NCBI RefSeq assembly: GCF_016427535.1 | Contig: NZ_JAELXV010000011.1 | Span: 37,141 to 101,140, forward strand | From: Hymenobacter sp. BT559 | GTDB taxonomy: Bacteria > Bacteroidota > Bacteroidia > Cytophagales > Hymenobacteraceae | Direction: 5' to 3' | Length of the DNA stretch: 64,000 nucleotides | Shown: positions 38,647 to 48,500 of the stretch, piece by piece | Layout of the letters: the number at the start of each line of letters is the position of its first letter | How positions within the stretch are numbered: the first letter of the stretch is position 1 | Notes under the pieces: model-generated | What the model saw: only the letters and a program-made list of their open reading frames with translations | The model's database searches: none | What the model was told of the DNA's origin: nothing | Translations under genes and position numbers: made by a program

Positions 38647-39498
38647 TTATACCGGCATGACATCAAGCACAACGCGCTCTGGTCCAACCATAGAAATTTG
38701 CCGGTCGCACACCCATTTAGACCCATTCCCTAACCCAGCTAACGTATTGCCTTTTTCTATAACGTCGCCATTTTCAAAAATGTAGTGCGCATAGCCCCAA
38801 AGCAGACCACCTATTTCGCTGGGATTGTAATCGATAAAACGAATTTGGAAGTCTGGCAAACCGAATTGGTGGAGCCCAACTGTATCCATAAGCGTTTCGC
38901 CTGCTTTGCCATTGCTTATATTATAAAGACGGATATTAACAAGAGTAGATAAGTCTTCGTTTTCTCTACCATCCCAATCTTCAACAAGGGTTGCGGGCTT
39001 CAACAATTTCTGAGCTGTAACAGCATAGACTACCTGCGGCTTGGTGGCTTTAGCTACGGCAGCCACGAAATCCATGAATAGCTTGAAGCGGATTTTATAA
39101 TCGAGGGTCCTGGTCATAAAATCCGTGAGTAGCACCTCATAGTGACAACTACGGGCAGCTACAGTGGCTTCCTTCCAATGCCAGTTTTGTTGAAAAGCCT
39201 CTTCCTCAATCTCTGCATGTGCGCTTTTTTCGTCGGGCAAAAAGATGGCGCATTGCGCAGCAACTGTACCATTGGTAAACGGCACCTCAATCTCAGGGAA
39301 GAAGAACAAGAGCGATTTACCTTCTTGCGGATGCTCAACGCTTGGATAGTACTTGCGCAACTCAGCTAGCACTACTTGCGAATCGATAACTGGCTTTTCA
39401 GTAAACAGCAGCTTTACATTCAGCATCTCTGGCACATTCTCTAGCCGCTCTTCTGGTTCGTTTTTTTCCTCTTTTTTAAACCGGTCAAAGAATCCCAT
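38647..39498 (-). CDS. DUF4261-like protein, 283 aa
   Basis: Starts at ATG 39498 (MGFFDRFKKEEKNEPEE); the longer open frame lies inside the upstream gene. A charged N-terminal tail of about 35 residues precedes a globular domain. The C-terminal segment TLMDTVGLHQFGLPDFQIRF is the type of T.GL..FG..E/D.Q block seen in DUF4261 proteins, whose function is unknown. No signal peptide or membrane segment. It overlaps the end of the flavin monooxygenase gene by 58 bp on the same strand. Confidence 0.65.
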   Translation of the reverse strand: MGFFDRFKKEEKNEPEERLENVPEMLNVKLLFTEKPVIDSQVVLAELRKYYPSVEHPQEGKSLLFFFPEIEVPFTNGTVAAQCAIFLPDEKSAHAEIEEEAFQQNWHWKEATVAARSCHYEVLLTDFMTRTLDYKIRFKLFMDFVAAVAKATKPQVVYAVTAQKLLKPATLVEDWDGRENEDLSTLVNIRLYNISNGKAGETLMDTVGLHQFGLPDFQIRFIDYNPSEIGGLLWGYAHYIFENGDVIEKGNTLAGLGNGSKWVCDRQISMVGPERVVLDVMPV

Positions 39499-40787
39499 AG
39501 CGAGGTAAGGTGTATTGTTTGAAAAGCTAGTGCCGCAATTTTGGCTACAATAGTAGGGAGAAGCTGCGAGCAATTTATGCTGATTATATCACTATCAGAT
39601 AGCTTTCCAGCTGTTTCTCTATCTGACCCTACCCTGCTGAATAATCCCACTAAGTGCGCCAACCCGCCCGGCGAGTGCAACACCGCTGTTTGCGCCATCG
39701 TGTCTTGGGCTACAGCGGAGGCACGCTGGCGCATGTGCTGCTCGTAGTGTGCGATGGCGGCTTGCAAGTCAGGAAACTGTGGACTGGTGAGGCAGTTGCT
39801 TAGCTCCAGGGCGTCGAGCATGGCCATGTTCACGCCTTCGCCAGCGTAGGGCGGCATGAGGTGGGCGGCGTCGCCTAGGAGGGTGAGGTTGGGCTGGGCG
39901 GGCCAGGTTTGGGTGAGCGGCATGCAGTATTGCGGGCGGGGCACGCAGGCGGCGGGCTTGGTGGCAAATAGCTCTTCCCAAAGGCTGGCCCACCCGGCAA
40001 ACTCCTGCCGAAACCAAGCTTGCAACTGGGCCGCGCTTTGGAAGCTGAGGCCACTGGCTTGCGCCCAGGTTTCGGGGGCTTTAAACCCGAGGTAGAAGTT
40101 TAGGCTGCCGTCGCCTTTGGCGCTTACTACCAGCGTTTTTTCGTTACCTAGGGCAAATAGTTTGCCGCCCTGTAGCAGCTGGCTAATCTGGGGCGCTTGC
40201 TGGGCCGCGTCGGGCACGGTGCCTTCCACTATCATAATGCCTGAGTAGAACGGCCGGATGGGCGTCACGAAAGGCCGGATTTTCGAGTTGGCGCCGTCGG
40301 CCCCAATCACTAGGTCGGCCGTGGCGGTAGTACCGTTGTGAAAGGCAATTTCCCAGGCTAGCCCAGTCGGCTGCATTGCCGCAAACTGCTGGTCCCAGAC
40401 CACGGTACCGGGCTGTAGTGAATCAAGTAACAGGTCGCGCAGGGGGCCGCGGTCGATTTCAGGCCGGAAGTGCGCGTCGCCGAAGGTGGCCGTTTGGGCT
40501 TCGGCGTGGTCGTCGTGCAAGATGGTGGTGTGCTGGTCGGTCAGGCGCATGTGGTCGGCACGGGGACGGTAGGCAGCCCGAAAGGCATCGAGCAGACCAG
40601 CCTGACGCAAGGCAGCTAGACCCGAGTCGTGGTGCAGGTCGAGGGTGCCGCCCTGCACCCGCTCGTGGCGGCTGGCGTCGCGCTCGTACACGTGCACTGC
40701 GGCACCGCTTTGCTGAAGAAGGCGGGCCAGCGTAAGGCCGCCGGGACCACCGCCGATAATGACTATTTTCTTACCTAGGAGGAGCAT
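39441..40787 (-). CDS. TetX-like FAD-dependent monooxygenase
   Basis: 448 residues. FAD Rossmann motif IVIIGGGPGGLTLARLLQ (9-26), then VYERD and GGTLDLHHDSGLAALRQAGL, closely resembling TetX/Tet(X) proteins (GGTLDLH..SG), PEIDRGPLRDLLLDSL, the DG motif VIGADGANSKIR, and the second FAD motif LLGDAAHLMPPYAGEGVNMA. Such enzymes hydroxylate aromatic compounds; TetX inactivates tetracyclines. Similarity is to the family, and tetracycline as substrate is only a possibility. The C-terminus runs about 50 residues beyond the TetX end and into the next gene. Transcribed with an AraC regulator 30 nt upstream. Confidence 0.85.
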   Translation of the reverse strand: MLLLGKKIVIIGGGPGGLTLARLLQQSGAAVHVYERDASRHERVQGGTLDLHHDSGLAALRQAGLLDAFRAAYRPRADHMRLTDQHTTILHDDHAEAQTATFGDAHFRPEIDRGPLRDLLLDSLQPGTVVWDQQFAAMQPTGLAWEIAFHNGTTATADLVIGADGANSKIRPFVTPIRPFYSGIMIVEGTVPDAAQQAPQISQLLQGGKLFALGNEKTLVVSAKGDGSLNFYLGFKAPETWAQASGLSFQSAAQLQAWFRQEFAGWASLWEELFATKPAACVPRPQYCMPLTQTWPAQPNLTLLGDAAHLMPPYAGEGVNMAMLDALELSNCLTSPQFPDLQAAIAHYEQHMRQRASAVAQDTMAQTAVLHSPGGLAHLVGLFSRVGSDRETAGKLSDSDIISINCSQLLPTIVAKIAALAFQTIHLTSLWDSLTGLKKRKKTNQKSG

Positions 40788-40817
40788 GGCTGAATGCGAG
40801 TGAGATTCAGCACAAAA

Positions 40818-41576
40818 CTATTTTTGGGGCAAGGTGGAGAATTGTATAAATCGGTCGTCTTGGTTGCGGGCCAACTCTTTGGGCACTACGCCGGCGTATT
40901 TCTTGACTTCCCGAATAAAATGGGCCTGGTCGGTGAAGTTTTGCTCGGGGAAAAGCTTGCCGGCTTTGAGATGCGAGAAGGAGGCGCGAAACCGCAGAAT
41001 ATTGCAGTAGGCCTTGAGCGACAAGCCAAACATTTGTTGGAAATACCGATTGATTTGGCGGCTACTCCAGCCTGCCGCGTCGGCCAGCGCCTCTACCGTA
41101 ATGGCCCCACCAGAAGCATAGAGCAGGCTGAAGAGCTTGCGCTTGCGCACATCTAATGCGGGCGGCAACCGACCTAGAAGCGCCGCCGACGCCTTGGCGC
41201 AAAAACCGTCGAAATCGTCTAAGTCGCCGACCGTTACGCCTAGGTAGTCAGTTGGCAGATAAGTGCCCGTGTGCAACAAAGCAGCGATACGCACCGGCAA
41301 CAGGTACTCGACCGCCAGCAACTTCCAACTGATAGCCAGCATACGGGCGCGGGGCGGAATCAGGGGAGCACTCGGCCGGCTATCCAGGCCCAGCAGCACT
41401 ACGTGGTAGGGCTCGGTGGCTGAGTCGGCAAACACCAGGTCGGGCCGGCCATCGGGCACGAGCGCCACGGCTTGGGCGGCATCCGAGTAGTTGGCTAGCA
41501 TCCAGAAGCTTTCCACAAACTCGGCCAGTTCAGGCGCGGGTTGTGCCGTGCGGTATTCAAGGTCTCGGAAAGCCAT
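40818..41576 (-). CDS. AraC-family transcriptional regulator
   Basis: 252 residues. N-terminal 140 residues form a sensor region of the type common in Bacteroidota AraC proteins (ELAEFVESFWML...LVPDGRPDLVF). The C-terminal HTH_18 domain (about 155-245) has VEALADAAGWSSRQINRYFQQMFGLSLKAYCNILRFR and the second helix-turn-helix QNFTDQAHFIREVKKYAGVVP. It is encoded 30 nt upstream of the TetX-like gene on the same strand and probably controls it. Confidence 0.88.
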   Translation of the reverse strand: MAFRDLEYRTAQPAPELAEFVESFWMLANYSDAAQAVALVPDGRPDLVFADSATEPYHVVLLGLDSRPSAPLIPPRARMLAISWKLLAVEYLLPVRIAALLHTGTYLPTDYLGVTVGDLDDFDGFCAKASAALLGRLPPALDVRKRKLFSLLYASGGAITVEALADAAGWSSRQINRYFQQMFGLSLKAYCNILRFRASFSHLKAGKLFPEQNFTDQAHFIREVKKYAGVVPKELARNQDDRFIQFSTLPQK

Positions 41577-41665
41577 CTAGGACGAATTTAGTCCGCTTAG
41601 CAACTCCGGCTTGCACGCTAGCGCTAGCCAGAGTTGCCAAGTCGGGGCCGGCCTAGCTAGCCAAC

Positions 41666-42076
41666 CTACTTCCTAGCACCAGCCACCTTCACTGAGCCGT
41701 TGCACATATCGCCCTCTGGGATGCCCGTGAGCCACAGCCGAAGCTGCTTAGTGCGGGCTTTGGTGAGCTCTTCGAGGCCATTAGAGTAGCACACGGGGAA
41801 GAAGCTACCGTATTCGACGAGCGAGTTGGCGGCGGGGTAGCGGGCTTTCATCTCGGCATCGCGAAACTGAACCCAGAGCTTTTGGGCGGTTTTCAGGCTT
41901 TGCAGAAAGGCAGTTTGGGTACGGTATTCTTTAAAAATCTGCTGATAGACGCGGTTTAGCTCTTGGTCGGCCTTGCGGTAGGCAGCATCGGCCTCTTGGT
42001 TCATCTGAGCCTGCGACTGACCGAAGCTGCTGATACTAAAGAGGCTGCACGCCAGTAGTAGAAGGAGGATTTTCAT
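41666..42076 (-). CDS. LprI-like (DUF1311) periplasmic protein
   Basis: 136 residues from ATG at 42076 (MKILLLLLACSLFSISSFG, a signal peptide). The mature part has AQMNQEADAAYRKADQELNRVYQQI and LKTAQKLWVQFRDAEMKARY, the LNxxYxxi...L..aQr.Wi.fRd.ec pattern of the lysozyme-inhibitor LprI N-terminal family, and Cys residues late in the chain. Periplasmic; a lysozyme-inhibiting role is known only for LprI itself. Confidence 0.8.
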   Translation of the reverse strand: MKILLLLLACSLFSISSFGQSQAQMNQEADAAYRKADQELNRVYQQIFKEYRTQTAFLQSLKTAQKLWVQFRDAEMKARYPAANSLVEYGSFFPVCYSNGLEELTKARTKQLRLWLTGIPEGDMCNGSVKVAGARK

Positions 42077-42165
42077 GAGTTGCGAAAAGGCACGGAGCTG
42101 TTTGATACTCGCGGGCATACGGTAGGCACAGGCATTTTGCTACCTGGCTGGTCCGCCAGCCAGTC

Positions 42166-42993
42166 CTAGAGCTGCTTGCTTAAAAGCAGCCCGCTGTACG
42201 AATAGCCGTTTATGTTCACGCCTTGCAGCGGCGCAAACGAGACACCCTGGCGGGCGGCTACCTTGTGCAGCTGCGGCACCACGATGCCGGCCGTGGCCCC
42301 TACAGCGTAGCCCACAATGTTGTCGGACAGGAAATGCTTGCCGGCCTGAATGCGGAAATACGCCACGGCCGCGGGCACGGCTGCGGCCGCCCCCCACACG
42401 TAGGGCTGGGCCGGTGAGTCGGGGTTATAATCGTGGAAGACCTTGGCCGCAAAGAAGGTAGCGGCGGCCGTATGCGCCGTGTGACCCGCGAAGAATGAGT
42501 TGGTTTGGATGCGGCTGGTGCGCAAATCGCCTCCTTCAGAGCCGTAGAGGAAGGGCCGATAGCGCGGAATATTACTGATGGAGGTAGTAAATAGCGCGTC
42601 GGCCGCCAGCACGGTTTGCACGTAGAGCGCCAGCGTTTGGCCGTAGTGGCTGCGAATGGCCGGGTTTAGGGCCAGCAGGCCGGGGGCTATCACCAACGAA
42701 GGGTAGCACAGCAGGTCGCTGGCCGTTTGGGCGCGGGCACTATAGTAGCCGGCCGAAAAGCGGTCGAATCTTGGCACGTCTTCCTTGCGCAGCGCGGCCA
42801 GCTCGGTGGCATTCAGGCCGCTGCGTTGCATGGAGCGGTAGAGGCCAAAGCCGCTCACGGCCAGCTCGCCGGCAATAATGGGCGCATCTACGGCAAAGCG
42901 CGTGTGGTAGGGCGAGGGGGCTTTTTGGGCAGAGGCGGGGACGCTGGCCAACCCTAGGGTGCCAGCAATTACTAACGCGGAGAAGTTCTTCAT
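42166..42993 (-). CDS. PAP2-superfamily phosphatase
   Basis: 275 residues from ATG at 42993 (MKNFSALVIAGTLGLASVPASAQ signal peptide). Three phosphatase motifs: SISNIPRYRPFLYG (KxxxxxxRP with Lys replaced), NSFFAGHTAHTA (PSGH as FAGH), and RIQAGKHFLSDNIVGYAVG (SRxxxxxHxxxD with Ala for Ser). His and Asp needed for catalysis are retained. Likely a membrane or periplasmic lipid or sugar phosphatase. Confidence 0.85.
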   Translation of the reverse strand: MKNFSALVIAGTLGLASVPASAQKAPSPYHTRFAVDAPIIAGELAVSGFGLYRSMQRSGLNATELAALRKEDVPRFDRFSAGYYSARAQTASDLLCYPSLVIAPGLLALNPAIRSHYGQTLALYVQTVLAADALFTTSISNIPRYRPFLYGSEGGDLRTSRIQTNSFFAGHTAHTAAATFFAAKVFHDYNPDSPAQPYVWGAAAAVPAAVAYFRIQAGKHFLSDNIVGYAVGATAGIVVPQLHKVAARQGVSFAPLQGVNINGYSYSGLLLSKQL

Positions 42994-43049
42994 ACAATTA
43001 GAAATGAGCCTAAACGCAGCCATTATGGCTAGGGTTATTCCCTAGGTGC

Positions 43050-43640
43050 TTAGTCTGCCTGCGGCAAGAGTAAGGCGTGGTAATACGCTACAAATTCGCG
43101 AAGCAGCGAGTAGATGTCCCGCCACTCAAAATAAGCGGGGCTCGCGCCGCTCACTGCCGTGAAGCCAGCCTGCCGAAACAGCAATTTGGTGCGGCTGATG
43201 TGGTAGAACTGCGACACAACTAACACGCTCCGAATGGGCTGCGCAGCCCGCAGGCGGGTCGTGTTGCGCACGGTTTGCTGAGTAGTATTACCGGCATTGT
43301 CCACGATAATAACAGAATCGGGCACTCCGTGAGCGCGCAGGTAGTCGCGCATTTTGGTGCCCTCATAAAATCCCTCCTTGCCCAGCCCGCCGCTCACTAG
43401 CAATTGCCGCACGTAGCCACTGCGGTAGAGCGCCAGCCCGCACGCCAAGCGTTGGGTTAGCCGCTGCGACAGCGTACCATCCTCATTGACCTTATTGCCC
43501 AAAACCACACCTAGGTCGGCCCGCTGCTGGTCATCGCGCAGGCCATCCCAAGTGATGACCAGCGTATGCACCAGCACCCAGGCCGCCAGCAGACCCAGGC
43601 CATATTTTATTTTTCTGAGCCAGGAAGGACGATAATGCAT
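43050..43640 (-). CDS. YdcF/SanA-like (DUF218) membrane protein
   Basis: 196 residues. One N-terminal membrane segment (YGLGLLAAWVLVHTLVIT). The DUF218 core has ADLGVVLGNKVNEDGTLSQRLTQRL, LLVSGGLGKEGFYEGTKMRDYL, and VVSQFYHISRTKLLFRQAGF. Proteins of this fold have been linked to the cell envelope, but their reaction is unsettled. It ends a leftward unit with ureD 6 nt upstream. Confidence 0.85.
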   Translation of the reverse strand: MHYRPSWLRKIKYGLGLLAAWVLVHTLVITWDGLRDDQQRADLGVVLGNKVNEDGTLSQRLTQRLACGLALYRSGYVRQLLVSGGLGKEGFYEGTKMRDYLRAHGVPDSVIIVDNAGNTTQQTVRNTTRLRAAQPIRSVLVVSQFYHISRTKLLFRQAGFTAVSGASPAYFEWRDIYSLLREFVAYYHALLLPQAD

Positions 43641-43646
43641 AGCAGT

Positions 43647-44510
43647 CTAATACTTGCGTTGCAAGGCATTGAATCCTAGCAGCTCCGCCCCCGCCAGCGC
43701 TGTTGACACAGCTTGGTATAGTGGCTCCAAATCGAGGCGCGACATACCTAGGGCGCGCACTAGCAGCACATTATCGCGGGCCTGGGTCACGGCTACTACG
43801 TAGGGCCGGCCGGCCAGTGTGGCGTGCAAGTCCGTTTGGCCGGGCGGCGGCAGCTGGCGTAGCGCGGCAGCCAGCCGCTGAAACTGCGCGCCGGCGGGCG
43901 GCCCCACCAAGTAGAGTGACAGCGCCGAATGATACGGCCCAAACGTGGCCTGCGAAGTAGCCAAGTGCTCCTCAGGCAGCAGGGCGAAGCGGTCGAGCAG
44001 CGTGAGGCGGCCGGCTACCGTCACGCGCAGCTCGGTATTGAAAGAGGTGAAGGCAAATTTCTCGCCTAGGTCGGTGCGGCCGGCGTGGGTCCAGTCAGCC
44101 AGCAGTAGGGTAGCGCTTTCGTGCAGGTGCCAGTGCTGGGCCTGGTGATAGCGGCTATCCGCTTGGGGCACTAGCGGGTCGGGCAGCACCACGGCCAGGG
44201 CGTCTTCGGCTACGTAGCCTTCGGTAAGCTGCTCGGCGTGGCGGCCGTCGATGCTCTTGAAAATACGCGTGTTGGCCTGGGTGCTGAGCAGCAGGCGGCT
44301 GCTAGCCTCGCAGCGCACGCGCAGCCGGATGCTGTCGCCGGCCAGCAGGCCGCCGCCGTAGCTAGCCAGCACAGCGTGGCAGGCGGGGCCGGCCGGGGCG
44401 GCGGGGTTGATAATCTTGAGAGGCTGGAGGCTGCGGCTGGCCACCAGGCGCGACTGGCCGCGCACCTGGGCCACGGTGAGCGCGCTCCACGGGGTGGCGT
44501 TGTCGGGCAT
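43647..44510 (-). CDS. ureD: Urease accessory protein UreD
   Basis: 287 residues. Typical UreD blocks: ASYGGGLLAGDSIRLRVRCEA (GG.l.GD...), LLLSTQANTRIFKS (T.a.tri.r), DPLVPQADSRYHQAQ, LADWTHAGR and FALLPEEHL. It binds apo-urease and recruits UreF/UreG. It lies more than 11 kb from ureG and on the other strand, paired with a YdcF gene, so nickel insertion here depends on two separate loci. ATG at 44510. Confidence 0.92.
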   Translation of the reverse strand: MPDNATPWSALTVAQVRGQSRLVASRSLQPLKIINPAAPAGPACHAVLASYGGGLLAGDSIRLRVRCEASSRLLLSTQANTRIFKSIDGRHAEQLTEGYVAEDALAVVLPDPLVPQADSRYHQAQHWHLHESATLLLADWTHAGRTDLGEKFAFTSFNTELRVTVAGRLTLLDRFALLPEEHLATSQATFGPYHSALSLYLVGPPAGAQFQRLAAALRQLPPPGQTDLHATLAGRPYVVAVTQARDNVLLVRALGMSRLDLEPLYQAVSTALAGAELLGFNALQRKY

Positions 44511-44522
44511 TGGGGTAGCAAG

Positions 44523-44586
44523 GTAGCGCGGACTTTTAGTCCGCGAATACTTCCGCTAATACTCGCGGGCTAAAAGCCCGTGCTAC
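44523..44586. repeat. Double-hairpin palindrome, family E
   Basis: Arm GTAGCGCGGACTTTTAGTCC (44523-) and arm ending GCTAAAAGCCCGTGCTAC (-44586) are reverse complements with three mismatches over 24 nt. Each arm is itself palindromic. A 14-nt piece of this repeat lies at 7313-7326 across the argH stop codon. It is located between divergent ureD and the SDR gene. Confidence 0.8.
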
Positions 44587-44650
44587 GGCCCGGCCGCCAA
44601 CCTCGCGGCCCGAATACTAGTTATACGGCCACCTATTCTTATCATTTCTC

Positions 44651-45367
44651 ATGGAAAACCTAACCGGAAAAACTGCCCTCGTAACGGGCGCAGGCAAAGG
44701 CATCGGCAAAGCCGTAGCTGTGGCCCTGGCCAAAGAAGGCGTAAACGTGGGCCTGCTGGCCCGCTCTACCAATCAGCTAGAAGAAGTGGCTGCTGAACTG
44801 CGTGCCCTAGGTGTGAAAGCCGCCGTAGCCTCGGCCGACGTGGCCGACGAAGCCGCCGTAACCGCTGCTGTGGCACAGCTCAAAGCCGAGCTAGGCCCAG
44901 CCGATATTCTCATCAACAACGCGGGCATCGGCACGTTTGCCAAGTTCCTGGAGATGCCCTCGGCCGAATGGGAGCGCATTATCCGCGTCAATCTGCTGGG
45001 CGTGTACTACGTGACCCGCGCTGTATTGCCCGACATGCTGGCCAAACAAAGCGGCGACATCATCAACGTGGCTTCTACTTCGGGGCAACGCGCCTCGGCG
45101 GGCAGCAGCGCCTACAGCGCGTCTAAATTCGCCCTCATGGGCCTCACCGAAGCGCTGATGCAGGAAGTGCGCAAGAGCAATATCCGGGTGTCGGCCCTCA
45201 CGCCGAGCACGGTCGCTACCGAATTGGCCATCAACAACAACCTCACCGACGGCAACCCCGACAAGGTGATGCAGCCCGAAGACCTGGCCGAGTTTATGAT
45301 TGCGCAGCTCAAGCTGAACCGCCGCATTTTCATTAAGGAAGCGGGCATGTGGTCGACTAACCCATAG
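44651..45367 (+). CDS. SDR-family oxidoreductase (FabG/YmfI-like)
   Basis: 238 residues. NAD(P)-binding TGAGKGIGKAVAVAL (12-26), NNAGIG, catalytic Ser in VASTSGQRASAG and YSASK. The length and spacing are those of 3-oxoacyl-ACP reductase-like proteins, but the substrate cannot be set. ATG at 44651. It is followed closely by a family-A palindrome. Confidence 0.9.
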   Translation: MENLTGKTALVTGAGKGIGKAVAVALAKEGVNVGLLARSTNQLEEVAAELRALGVKAAVASADVADEAAVTAAVAQLKAELGPADILINNAGIGTFAKFLEMPSAEWERIIRVNLLGVYYVTRAVLPDMLAKQSGDIINVASTSGQRASAGSSAYSASKFALMGLTEALMQEVRKSNIRVSALTPSTVATELAINNNLTDGNPDKVMQPEDLAEFMIAQLKLNRRIFIKEAGMWSTNP

Positions 45368-45387
45368 CGAGTAAGCACGCGCGAAGA

Positions 45388-45485
45388 CGGTTGTCCTTGC
45401 GAGCGCAGCGAAGTAATTATAGCAGGACGGGCTGCCTAGGCTCCGTCAGGGTATGATTGCCTCGCTACGCTCGCAAGGACAACCG
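45388..45485. repeat. Long imperfect palindrome, family A (copy 2)
   Basis: Arms 45388-45418 (CGGTTGTCCTTGCGAGCGCA...) and 45455-45485 (...CGCTCGCAAGGACAACCG) match each other and the arms of the copy at 7185-7280. The centre differs between copies and holds a CCTAGG. Confidence 0.85.
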
Positions 45486-45570
45486 TTTTTCTTTTTACCC
45501 TGTCGGATGCCCTTCTTGTGCAATCCGCTCCAAATCGGCATCGTACTGGCGCACGCCAGTACCCTACCCT

Positions 45571-48500
45571 ATGCCGCGACTGCTACTCTTCCTGTTTTTC
45601 TGCGGAATATTTTCTACCGCCCAGGCGCAGCAGCGCCTCGCGGCGGCTCGGCAAAGCAGCTACCTCACCAAGGTTTTTCGCCTCACCGAAGCCCAGACGC
45701 GGCACCTCTACGAGCACGGCCTAGGTGCTGCCCGGCCCGATTTTTTTGCGGTACCCGTCGATTCGTTTCCCACCGACAGCTTGCGGCCCCGGCGGCTGCC
45801 GCTGGGCTACTACCTGGTGGCCCACACCGAGGGCGCGCAACTAGTGTACTGGCTGCGCACCGAAACCAACCGCACCGTGGAGGTGCTCAGCAACCAAATA
45901 GACCTGGCGCTGGTGGTGCGCGACTCGCTGGGCCGCCTGCTGCCAGGGGCGCAGGTGCGGCTGGGCCGACGCCCGGTGCCCTTCGATGCTGCTACCGGCA
46001 CCTACCGCCAGGCGCGGCGCGGCCACGCGGGCCTGCTGGCCGTGTGCTACGGCGGGCGCACTACGTTTCACGCGCTGGAGCAGCCTCGGCAAGGGCTGTA
46101 TTCGCTGGGCGGCCGGGTGTGGCGGCGAGTGGTATTTGGCTGGCCGCTGGGCTATGCCGCGAGGCCGCTGTACCAGCTGGGGCGCGACCTAGGGCACGCA
46201 TCGAACACCACTACGGGTTTGGTGGGACTACTGCGCTCGCCCTTCGATGAAGACGTACGCGACGAGCGCCAGCGCACGCGGCAGTACCAACGCAAGCAGC
46301 GCTGGGTTAGCTATTTGGTACTGAGCCAGCCACGCTACCGGCCCACCGCCGACACCCTGCGCCTAAAAGCGCGGGTGCTGCGCCGCAGCAGTGGCCACCC
46401 CTACCGGGGGCCGCTTACGCTGTGGCTGTCGGGCCGGGGCGACGACAAACGAATAGCCAAGCTGCGCCCGGTGCGCCCCGGCTCTTACGAGTACGTGCTG
46501 CCGCTGGCCGATACGCTGGGGCTGCGGGCTGATTCTTACGCCTCCCTCGAGTTGAAAGACGCGCGCGGCACCGAGCTGGCTAGCGGCGACTTTCAGGTGG
46601 AGGATTATGAGCTTGATAATGCGCATTACACCTTGCGCGTAGCCGAAAAAACCCAGCGCCACGGCCAGCCGCAGGCCGTGTACCTGCGCGGCACCGATGC
46701 CAACGAGCTTCCCCTGCTTGAGGCGCGGGTGCGGCTGGCCGTAGTGCCGCAGCGCGAGCCGGGGGCGCTACCTAGGCAACAGGTTTTCATAGCCGATACG
46801 CTCTGGACGCACACCCAGGCCCTCGACCCGGTGGGCGAAACCCGCATCAACCTGCCGCCCGGCATTTTCCCCGACGTGGATTTTAGCTACGCGGTGCAGG
46901 CCACCTTCCTCACCGCCGACAACGAGCGCCACCTCGAAACCGCTGCCGTAGCCTACCAGCGCGACCCCGGCCGGCTGCTCCTCACGCTCAGCGCCGACTC
47001 GGTGCGCCTGAGCTACGACTCGCTGGGCGTGGCGCGGCCCCACCGCGCCACGCTACACCTAGGTGGCCGCGAGGAGCCTGGCCGGGCCGCCACCCCAGCC
47101 CACGCCGTGCAATTACCGCTCAGTGTGCCGGTCGATTTTCTTGCCGCTACCTACCGCCTTACCGATGCGGCGGGCCGCTCGGCCAGCCTCGACCTCGACG
47201 CTGGCAACGCCAACCTTAGCCTACGCTCGGACCGCACCGCCGACTCGGTAGTGCTAGCCGTGAACAACCCGCACCAAGTGCCGTTCTGGTACTTCGTATA
47301 CCGGGGAAATGCGCTGCGCTACCGAGGCTACGGGTCGGCGTACCAATTAAAAATCAAGGATAAAAGCGCGGTGGCTTGGCACGTATCGATGCACTATCGC
47401 TGGGGCGCGGCCCTGCGCGTGGCCGAATACACAGTGGGCGCGCCGCCCCGCCAGCTGCTGGTAGCCACCGACCAGCCCGCCGTGGCCTACCCCGGCCAGA
47501 AAATCAAGCTTGGCTTCACCGTCACCGACGAGCGCGGGCGGCCCGTGCCCGATGCCGACCTCACGGCCTACGCCTACAACCATAAGTTTGGCGCGCCGAC
47601 CCTGCCGGCCGTGCCCGCGCTGGCGCGGCCGGTGGTGGGGCGGGCGGCCCGGCGGCGCTTCAAGCTGGGCGCAGCGTTCGACCAACGTGCGGCGGCCCAT
47701 CAGCCGCTGCCGTGGGCGCGCTGGCGCACGCAGTTGGGGCTCGATTCGCTGCAATTTTACCGCTTCCTATATCCGGCAAGCGGCGCGTTTCAGGAGTATC
47801 GGCCCGCGCCGGGTGGGCTCACGCAGGTAGCGCCGTTCGTGGTCGACTCGGGGCGGGTGCTGGCCCCCATTGCGGTGTACATCGATGGGCAGCCGGCTTA
47901 CATCCACGACGTGAACGAGCACGACCCGTACACGATGGTGGCCGACAGCGGCCGCCACACGCTGAGCCTGCGCCTGCCCGGTCAGCTCATTACCCTGCGC
48001 AAGGTGTACCTGCGCCCGCAGCACAAACTCACGCTGAGCGTAGACCTCCACCACCCTAGCCCCGAGCTGACAGTGGAAAGGCGCCCGTACCTGCTCACAC
48101 CCGCCGAGCAGCTCACACTGAGTCGTACTATTTTGTTGGTCGATGAGCCCCGCAACGCCGCCTTTACCGCACTGCGGCAGGGCCGGCTGCTGCGGGTGCT
48201 GCCAGGCTACAGCTACGGGCTGGGTCGCCACCAGGCCGGCCCCTTCCGGCCCGATTCACTATTGCTACGCCACGCGAATGGGCTGCGCCTCAAATTTTTA
48301 TTCGAACCGCTGTTTGCCTATACGCCGCAACCCAAGCTGTTAAAAATGGTGGCCGTGCCACCGGCTCGCTTTGGCCGGCTCGATGGGTCGGGCCTACGGG
48401 CTGCGCTGCCACTAGCCGATTTTGCCCTCACCGAGGCCGACATTCGGTCTCAGCTCTACCCCGCTCCGTTCGAGCCCGAACCCGAGCTCGACGAGCCTAC

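Noticed and set aside
45457..45570. Upstream extension of the giant A2M gene by 38 codons
   Set aside because: It lies partly in the family-A repeat and precedes a proper signal peptide starting at ATG 45571.
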